Shown here piece by piece: positions 1-4,405 of a stretch of 6,340 nucleotides of DNA. Below the pieces are notes generated by a model. The model worked only from the letters and a program-made list of their open reading frames with translations, did no database searches and was not told the DNA's origin. The DNA comes from an uncultured Selenomonadales bacterium (GTDB taxonomy: Bacteria; Bacillota; Negativicutes; Selenomonadales; Selenomonadaceae). The stretch spans positions 1 to 6,340 of the forward strand of contig CALGGV010000131.1 in NCBI GenBank assembly GCA_937915725.1, given 5' to 3'. Both the position numbers and the translations under genes were made by a program. Position 1 is the stretch's first letter, and each line of letters starts with the position of its first letter.

Positions 1-1
1 C

Positions 2-760
2 GAATGCTTTTACTGTGGCACGCCCCATTTCACAAAGTTTTTCCGGCGCAAAATCAGTTGTGTAGTACGATAAATCAAATTTTTGCAAGACAATATCCAT
101 AATCGATGGCGGCCAAACAGTCATTGATTCAAGGAGTGGCTCGGAGTTGGAATTTAAAATTGCGTCGTAGGAGCAAATATCGCCGGTAATGAATTCTTCC
201 ATAACGTGCGGTACTCCGGTATGATTGTCGAAAAAATTTTGTAAATCAATTTCATTGGAAATTTTGAAAGTATCGGTTGCGCCAACGCCGTTATCCGGTT
301 TTATTATCACGGGATAACCAACTTCTGAAATAAAATTTTGGGCGGCGTCAATCGTGGTAATTTTGTGAAGACGCGCAGTTGGAACATTTGCCAGCGCGTA
401 ATATTTTTTCATTGCAGATTTATTTTTAATCCTGCCTATATTTTCAAATTGTTCACCGGTAGTAATGTGAAAATCCGTGCGCAATTTTGCATCTTGTTCA
501 AGCCAAAATTCGTTGTTGGATTCAAGCCAATCAATTTTGCCGTACTTGAAACTAAAAAATGCTACAGCCTGAAAAACTTTTTCGTATTCTTGAAGATTTT
601 CCAAAAAATAATATTCAGTCAAAGAATTTTTGAGTTCGTCGCGCAGATTGTCAAAAGGCGTATCGCCAATTCCTAAAACGTTGACGCCGTTTTTGTGTAA
701 CCTGTCGCAAAAATTCCAATAATGCTTAGGAAATTGCGGCGATATAAAAATAAAATTCAT
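2..760 (-). CDS. ATP-grasp family carboxylate-amine/thiol ligase, 3' end outside window
   Basis: The first 253 residues of an ATP-grasp ligase are visible; the frame stays open to the window edge. ATP-grasp enzymes activate a carboxylate as an acyl-phosphate with ATP and join it to an amine or thiol. Residues 1-110 form the pre-ATP-grasp part, starting with a strand-like MNFIFISPQF. The helix NKSAMKKYYALANVPTAR (113-130) is the usual entry to the ATP-grasp fold. The lysine and glycine-rich loop IIKPDNGVGATDT (152-164) and the adenine-hinge motif MEEFITGD (187-194) are ATP-binding signatures. The C-terminal metal-binding acidic/Asn residues lie off the window. The ATG is supported by AAGGAGG at 769-775, eight bases away and inside the end of the upstream esterase gene, so the two are probably translationally coupled. 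The substrate cannot be told from sequence. The family call is firm; the reaction partner is unknown. Confidence 0.85.
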   Translation of the reverse strand, partial: MNFIFISPQFPKHYWNFCDRLHKNGVNVLGIGDTPFDNLRDELKNSLTEYYFLENLQEYEKVFQAVAFFSFKYGKIDWLESNNEFWLEQDAKLRTDFHITTGEQFENIGRIKNKSAMKKYYALANVPTARLHKITTIDAAQNFISEVGYPVIIKPDNGVGATDTFKISNEIDLQNFFDNHTGVPHVMEEFITGDICSYDAILNSNSEPLLESMTVWPPSIMDIVLQKFDLSYYTTDFAPEKLCEMGRATVKAF

Positions 761-763
761 TGC

Positions 764-1495
764 CTACGCCTCCTTCAAAAATTCCGGCAAGAAATATAAA
801 ATTTGTTTTTTCCACCAATACCAATCGTGATCCACATCAAAGCCCCAAAAATCTGTCCACGCCGAAATATTTTTTTCAGCAAAAATTTCTTTCATAATTG
901 AAGTTGTGCGGCATCCTTCCTCTTCCCAGCGTCCTTGCCCTATGCACAAAATTATTTTTTTCGAATTGTAAATTTCAATGTAAGGATGATTCAGCGAAAT
1001 ATTTTTAAGAAAATCAACAGGCGAATTATAATACAAAGTGGAATTTATCCAGCCGTCAAAGAAAAATTTTGCATCGTAAACGCCGGAAAGTGACAACATA
1101 CCGCCAAAAAGTTCAGGGCGACGGAAAAAAACTATCGCCGCGTGCAAGCCTCCCAAACTGCAGCCAGCAACAAGCGGCAAATTTTTAGAAAAATTTTTTT
1201 CATGAATAAAAGGCAAAATTTCCTCAATTATATAATTGTAGTAACTTTCTTGACGCGCCGCCCGCCATTCTTTATCGCCGTAAACATTCGACCACGTTTC
1301 AATATCGACAGTATCAACGCAGAAAAGCTGAATTTGTCCTTTTTCAATAAAATTTTTCAGCGTCTCAATCATTCCAAAATTTTCAAAGTTATCACTCATT
1401 GCATCTTGTGTAGGAAAAACTAAAATTGGCAGTCCGCCCACGCCGTAAATTTTCACATTCATATTTCGTTTTAAATTTTTGCTGTACCAATACAT
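764..1495 (-). CDS. Esterase-family (esterase D-like) alpha/beta hydrolase
   Basis: A 243-residue serine hydrolase of the putative esterase (PF00756-like) group. The nucleophile elbow is GCSLGG at 111-116, with Ser113 as the predicted nucleophile. It is followed by a helix and the typical strand GGMLSLSGVYD (131-141). His223 in the motif VDHDWYWW is the likely catalytic histidine, and the acid is probably in the GQGRWEEEG stretch (187-195). The early segment PILVFPTQDAM (23-33) fits the oxyanion-side loop of this family. There is no signal peptide or membrane helix, so it should act in the cytoplasm on a small ester or thioester. The start ATG has AAGGAG nine bases upstream (1505-1510). The TAG stop lies 3 bases before the ATP-grasp ATG, indicating one operon. 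The pairing hints at formation and hydrolysis of the same acyl compound, but that is inference. Confidence 0.88.
   Translation of the reverse strand: MYWYSKNLKRNMNVKIYGVGGLPILVFPTQDAMSDNFENFGMIETLKNFIEKGQIQLFCVDTVDIETWSNVYGDKEWRAARQESYYNYIIEEILPFIHEKNFSKNLPLVAGCSLGGLHAAIVFFRRPELFGGMLSLSGVYDAKFFFDGWINSTLYYNSPVDFLKNISLNHPYIEIYNSKKIILCIGQGRWEEEGCRTTSIMKEIFAEKNISAWTDFWGFDVDHDWYWWKKQILYFLPEFLKEA
769..775 (-). promoter_or_regulatory. Ribosome binding site of the ATP-grasp gene
   Basis: AAGGAGG on the minus strand, eight bases before the ATG at 760. It lies within the last codons of the esterase gene, which supports translational coupling of the pair. Confidence 0.8.
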
Positions 1496-1550
1496 TTTGA
1501 CTAACTCCTTTTGTTAAATTACAACAGATTTTTTTTGATTTGTTCAATCC

Positions 1551-1564
1551 TGCAAAAGTTTGCA
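1551..1564. promoter_or_regulatory. Palindrome upstream of the esterase gene, possible operator
   Basis: A perfect inverted repeat TGCAAA-2-TTTGCA lies 56 bp upstream of the esterase start codon. It partly overlaps a 12-bp sequence (TTTGCACCTTAA at 1559-1570) that recurs at 1936-1947 near the upstream promoters. The size and symmetry fit a small repressor site or a weak hairpin in the mRNA leader. No regulator is encoded nearby, so the role is a guess. Confidence 0.3.
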
Positions 1565-1670
1565 CCTTAATTTCAATATCAATTTGAATTCCTGTATGCT
1601 ACGACACATTTAAAATTTCTTGTTTATTTTTTTGAAAAATTAAACATCCAAACTACTTCCTTAAGATGCC

Positions 1671-1706
1671 AAAAAGCCCGCGAACTCAAATGAATTCGCA
1701 GGCTTT
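1671..1706 (-). terminator. Rho-independent terminator (end of small RNA or leader)
   Basis: On the minus strand AAAGCC-x-GCGAA pairs with TTCGC-x-GGCTTT. This gives an 11-bp stem with one C-A mismatch and a 10-base loop, followed by TTTTT (1675-1671). No coding gene ends just upstream on this strand, so it ends a noncoding transcript or acts as an attenuator in front of the esterase operon. The opposite strand reads GGCTTTCTTT, a poorer T tract, so termination there is doubtful. Confidence 0.75.
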
Positions 1707-1894
1707 CTTTATCGAATCACCTTTTCAACTACACCATAATTTAAAGCAAATGTTCTTACTCATCACATTTGCAAGGGCTTGCAGTTAGATTAAAAATCCA
1801 CCGCGTACGGTTGGTTGACTGTACCCCTGTAGTATCCGTACAAGAATACTACAGCATCGATTATCCTGCGGGTGCCATAACCGTTTCCCAAATG
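1671..1894 (-). ncRNA. Candidate structured small RNA or riboswitch-like leader, unclassified
   Basis: About 220 nt run from a predicted start near 1893 to the terminator. Helices seen on the minus strand are: GGTTA (1882-1878) with TAACT (1787-1783); CACCCGC (1874-1868) with GCGGTG (1804-1799), one C bulged; a 9-bp hairpin CTGTAGTAT/ATACTACAG (arms 1854-1846 and 1835-1827, 10-base loop); a short GTAC/GTAC hairpin (1824-1821 with 1808-1805); an 8-bp hairpin GCAAATGT/ACATTTGC (arms 1772-1765 and 1753-1746); then the terminator. The first helices enclose a branched core as in riboswitch aptamers, and the size would also suit 6S RNA. I do not find signature motifs of TPP, SAM, lysine, glycine, cobalamin, T-box, c-di-GMP, SRP or tmRNA. 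It lies 5' of the esterase/ATP-grasp operon with about 175 nt between the terminator and the start codon. Confidence 0.5.
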
Positions 1895-1899
1895 TTTTT

Positions 1900-1928
1900 A
1901 TTATACAAAAATTTTTATAAAAAGTAAA
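1900..1928 (-). promoter_or_regulatory. Promoter P2 for the structured RNA
   Basis: On the minus strand a perfect -10 TATAAT (1905-1900) is preceded, with 17 bp spacing, by TTTACT (4 of 6 matches to TTGACA). Predicted transcription starts near 1893, just at the CATTTGGG that opens the structured region. Confidence 0.6.
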
Positions 1929-1996
1929 AAAGAATTTTGCACCTTAACTAATTTCTCGGCGCATTTTCGTAATAGTAATTCAAATTTATAGAGGGT

Positions 1997-2025
1997 ATGT
2001 TAAACAATTTATTCTTCAATGTCAA
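1997..2025 (-). promoter_or_regulatory. Promoter P1 upstream of the structured RNA
   Basis: On the minus strand a perfect TTGACA (2025-2020), a 17-bp spacer and TAACAT (2002-1997; 4 of 6 matches to TATAAT). Predicted start is near 1990. The transcript would run through P2 into the structured region. No gene with a ribosome binding site follows before the terminator; only a 6-codon ORF from an ATG near 1963 exists, without a Shine-Dalgarno site. Confidence 0.6.
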
Positions 2026-2147
2026 GTAGAAAATTTTTAAATACCGGTTTTGACGTTATAAAAAATCTCTGAATAAACATTTTTAACAAATTTGATTTCT
2101 ACTACGCTAAAATCACGCCCTAAATTTACATTTTGAATTTGTTCAAT

Positions 2148-2195
2148 AAAAAAAGCCGCCCGCATTGGACGACTTAACCCCGTGAAATTGCGGGG
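2148..2195 (-). terminator. Rho-independent terminator of the chemoreceptor gene (two stacked hairpins)
   Basis: Ten bases after the chemoreceptor stop, on the minus strand, comes a hairpin CCCCG/CGGGG (2195-2178). A second stem follows, GTCGTCC/GGGCGGC (2173-2155; 7 bp with two G-U pairs, 5-base loop), and then seven T residues (2154-2148). The second hairpin is the terminator proper. Confidence 0.85.
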
Positions 2196-2205
2196 ATTTT
2201 TTATT

Positions 2206-4221
2206 TTAGACTTTGAATTTTTGGACTTCCTGTTGAAGTTCATTAGCCATTTGTGACAGTCTTTCACTTTCATTGGCAATCTCGTGAACTGATGCAGTCT
2301 GTTCTTCAGTAGCCGCGCTGACAGTTTCAGCCTCTTCAGCGGCAGTTTTGCTGGCGTCACCGATTGTGCGAACATTTTCAACAATTTGTTTACCGTTATT
2401 CGCCATTGCCTGTGTTGAATGAGAAATTTCTTGCATTTGAGAGCTAACCTTTTCAACAATATCAGTAATTTTCCTGAACGCCTCACCAACTGAAACGATA
2501 TTTTCTGCGCCTACTTTGAAAGATTCATTGCCCGCCTCCATATCTGTAATAGCTTGATGAGTATCTTCCTGAGTAACTTTGATTAAATCTGAAATTTGTT
2601 GCGCCGCCTCTTGTGAACTTTCGGCAAGTTTCCTAACTTCATCAGCAACAACGGCAAAGCCGCGCCCTTGTTCGCCTGCGCGCGCCGCCTCAATCGCCGC
2701 GTTCAATGCAAGTAAATTTGTTTGTTCGGCAATACCGGAAATTGTGCTGACGATCTGTCCAATTTTTTGAGAATTTTCACCAAGAGTCATAACTGATTCT
2801 GCAGTTTGATGAGAAGTTTGCTCAATCTTCTTCATTTGTTCAATAGCGTTTTTAAGTGTAACTTCGCCATCACGGGCAATATTCGACGCCTCAAGACTTT
2901 TAGCCGCCGCTGAAGAGGCATCGGACGCCATTGATTGAATTGAATCGTTTAACTGTTCAATAGCATTTGTAGTTTCGTTTACGGCGTCAAGTTGTTGATT
3001 AGTACCTTCAGCAACTTTAACGATAGACTGCGCGACTTGATTAGCCGCCAAAGAAGATTGTTCTGTTGTAGCGTTCAATTCTTCAGCACTGCCCGCCAAA
3101 CTTTCGGCAGAATGATTAACAGACTTCATGACTTTTGAAACGCCGCGGCGCATTTCCATTACAGCATTTGCTAACATTCCCAATTCATCTTTTGAATCAA
3201 TACGCGATTCTCTGTCTCTAAAATCGCCCTTAGATAAAAGGCTCATTTCTTCCATCATTACGCCGAGTGGACGCATAACTTTATTTACTGTTACCCAAAT
3301 TCCCCCCGAAATTAAAACTAAAAGTACAATAGAAATTATAATCATAATCGTCAACATACTTTTTACCGGTTGAAAAAGTTCATCTTCATAAGCAAGCGTT
3401 GCCATCCCCCAACCGGTTGATTTTATCGGCGTGTAAAAAGCTATCATATTATCGCCGCTCTTTGCAGTGAAATGATAGACGCCACTTTCACCGCTTAACA
3501 TTTTATTTCCAAGTTCAGCTAAAGATTTATCGTCTTCTTCGGTAATTTTTTTCTTCATTATGGATTCTTCGTCAGGATTGACAATGTAAACGCCTTCTTT
3601 GGAAACTAAAAGGCTGTAACCTTTTGTACCAAATTTCAACTCGTGAACTTTATCCATAACAGATTGAACATAAATAGCCGCTAAAACCATTGCCACAGGC
3701 TGCCCGGCGTCATTCCTTGCAAGTGCGATTGAGTTTACAATAATTTTTCCGGTTGCTTGTGAAATTACAGGGCTTGACATAAAAGAATCTTGCGCCCCTG
3801 TCATAGTTTGTTTGTACCACGCTTTATCAGCATTTTGCATTTCTTTAAAGCCATTTGAAGTTTGTCCATACAAAACGCCGGAGCCGTCGAAAGGTCCCCA
3901 ACTTACGCTGTCATAAACCCCGGGATAACGCTTTTTCATAAGTTCCAACCGATAAATATTATTTTGGTTTAAAAGTTCAGCATTGACAGTTTTTGCAATG
4001 GGCGTTGAGGCTGTTTCGTGCGTTTCCATCATTCGCTTGTCTAACCAATCTGAAACGCCGTCACCAACTTCATTTGTGTTATTCATACTACTTTCAATAA
4101 TCTGAGTTTCAAATGCAGATTTTACGTATTTGAAAATAACGCCACTCATTACCATTAATCCAATTACTACGATAGGAATAACTAAAATTAGAATTTTTCC
4201 CTTGACTGATTGTGTGTTCAT
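2206..4221 (-). CDS. Methyl-accepting chemotaxis protein with double-Cache-type sensor
   Basis: A 671-residue transmembrane chemoreceptor that passes ligand binding to CheA/CheW and so steers the flagellar motor. From the ATG: membrane helix about 8-31; extracytoplasmic sensor about 32-287, with dCache-like features (DKAWYK at 132-137 and the strand pair around GKIIVNSIAL); second membrane helix about 288-312; HAMP about 313-366; coiled-coil signalling domain to the end. The conserved hairpin tip is EQTNLLALNAAIEAARAGEQ (499-518), followed by GRGFAVVADEVRKLAE. A methylation-type segment ATEEQTASVHEIA lies at 637-649. There is no C-terminal CheR-binding pentapeptide (it ends QKFKV). A GTG nine bases further upstream is in frame but overlaps the AAGGAG site; the ATG at 4221 sits 8 bases after AAGGAG and is the better start. 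Monocistronic, with its own promoter and terminator. The ligand is unknown. Confidence 0.95.
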   Translation of the reverse strand: MNTQSVKGKILILVIPIVVIGLMVMSGVIFKYVKSAFETQIIESSMNNTNEVGDGVSDWLDKRMMETHETASTPIAKTVNAELLNQNNIYRLELMKKRYPGVYDSVSWGPFDGSGVLYGQTSNGFKEMQNADKAWYKQTMTGAQDSFMSSPVISQATGKIIVNSIALARNDAGQPVAMVLAAIYVQSVMDKVHELKFGTKGYSLLVSKEGVYIVNPDEESIMKKKITEEDDKSLAELGNKMLSGESGVYHFTAKSGDNMIAFYTPIKSTGWGMATLAYEDELFQPVKSMLTIMIIISIVLLVLISGGIWVTVNKVMRPLGVMMEEMSLLSKGDFRDRESRIDSKDELGMLANAVMEMRRGVSKVMKSVNHSAESLAGSAEELNATTEQSSLAANQVAQSIVKVAEGTNQQLDAVNETTNAIEQLNDSIQSMASDASSAAAKSLEASNIARDGEVTLKNAIEQMKKIEQTSHQTAESVMTLGENSQKIGQIVSTISGIAEQTNLLALNAAIEAARAGEQGRGFAVVADEVRKLAESSQEAAQQISDLIKVTQEDTHQAITDMEAGNESFKVGAENIVSVGEAFRKITDIVEKVSSQMQEISHSTQAMANNGKQIVENVRTIGDASKTAAEEAETVSAATEEQTASVHEIANESERLSQMANELQQEVQKFKV

Positions 4222-4252
4222 CTTTTCCACTCCTTAACTTAAATTTTTTAGA

Positions 4253-4281
4253 ATATTATCAAATTCGCAGGCGATTGTCTA
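4253..4281 (-). promoter_or_regulatory. Promoter of the chemoreceptor gene
   Basis: On the minus strand TAGACA (4281-4276; 5 of 6 matches), a 17-bp spacer and TAATAT (4258-4253; 4 of 6 matches). The start would be near 4246, giving a short leader that includes AAGGAG. I see no sigma-28 (TAAA...GCCGATAA) flagellar-type promoter here. Confidence 0.55.
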
Positions 4282-4327
4282 ATTTATTTTTGAAACATAA
4301 AAATTTAACTAAAAATAAAAATATCCC

Positions 4328-4358
4328 TTGACAGATTTTATAGTGGGGGGGGTATAAT
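4328..4358 (+). promoter_or_regulatory. RTX gene promoter with G8 tract in the spacer, probably phase-variable
   Basis: Perfect -35 TTGACA (4328-4333) and perfect -10 TATAAT (4353-4358) are separated by 19 bp, whose last eight bases are all G (4345-4352). The optimal spacing is 17, so loss of two G residues would give the optimal promoter and gain would weaken it. Predicted start is near 4365, about 40 bases before the ATG. The hexamers are directly visible; variability is inferred. Confidence 0.75.
4345..4352 (+). repeat. Homopolymer G8 tract
   Basis: Eight consecutive G residues in an AT-rich intergenic region, placed exactly between the -35 and -10 hexamers of the RTX gene. Mononucleotide G/C runs of this length are typical substrates for slipped-strand mispairing. 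Confidence 0.9.
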
Positions 4359-4389
4359 TTTTCCAGTTAGTACGGTAATGGTTTTATTT

Positions 4390-4396
4390 AAGGAGG
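4390..4396 (+). promoter_or_regulatory. Ribosome binding site of the RTX gene
   Basis: AAGGAGG, nine bases before the ATG at 4406. A near-perfect site, which fixes the start of the RTX protein. Confidence 0.85.
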
Positions 4397-4405
4397 CAGA
4401 TTTTT

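Larger units (their letters stand above)
1496..2147. other. 650-bp gene-free region, mostly leader/regulatory
   Basis: No convincing coding sequence on either strand. From right to left it holds: the plain stretch 2030-2147 after the chemoreceptor terminator, in which I see nothing definite; promoters P1 and P2; the structured RNA with its terminator; and 175 bp of AT-rich DNA with one palindrome leading to the esterase ribosome binding site. No strong additional promoter stands out between the terminator and the esterase gene. Readthrough from P1/P2 may therefore be the main source of operon mRNA. Confidence 0.6.

Noticed and set aside
338..676. Plus-strand open frame of 112 codons
   Set aside because: It lies wholly opposite the ATP-grasp gene, has no ribosome binding site, and its composition looks like an antisense reading of a real gene.
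1142..1423. Plus-strand open frame of 93 codons
   Set aside because: Antisense to the esterase gene across its catalytic motif region; no independent start signals.
1671..1894. tRNA, tmRNA, SRP RNA or a standard riboswitch in the structured region
   Set aside because: No cloverleaf, CCA end, tag frame, SRP tetraloop domain or hallmark aptamer sequence could be found by eye; 6S RNA cannot be confirmed or excluded.
2037..2489. Minus-strand open frame of 150 codons
   Set aside because: It overlaps the chemoreceptor 3' end in another frame and runs through its terminator. The last 37 codons (2037-2150) look mildly protein-like but have no ATG or ribosome binding site after the terminator, so a gene remnant cannot be supported.
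2579..3373. Two plus-strand open frames (2579-2770 and 3128-3373)
   Set aside because: Both are antisense shadows of the chemoreceptor signalling and HAMP regions.
4222..4230. GTG start for the chemoreceptor at 4230
   Set aside because: This GTG overlaps the AAGGAG site itself, leaving no spacing; the ATG at 4221 has an 8-base spacing.
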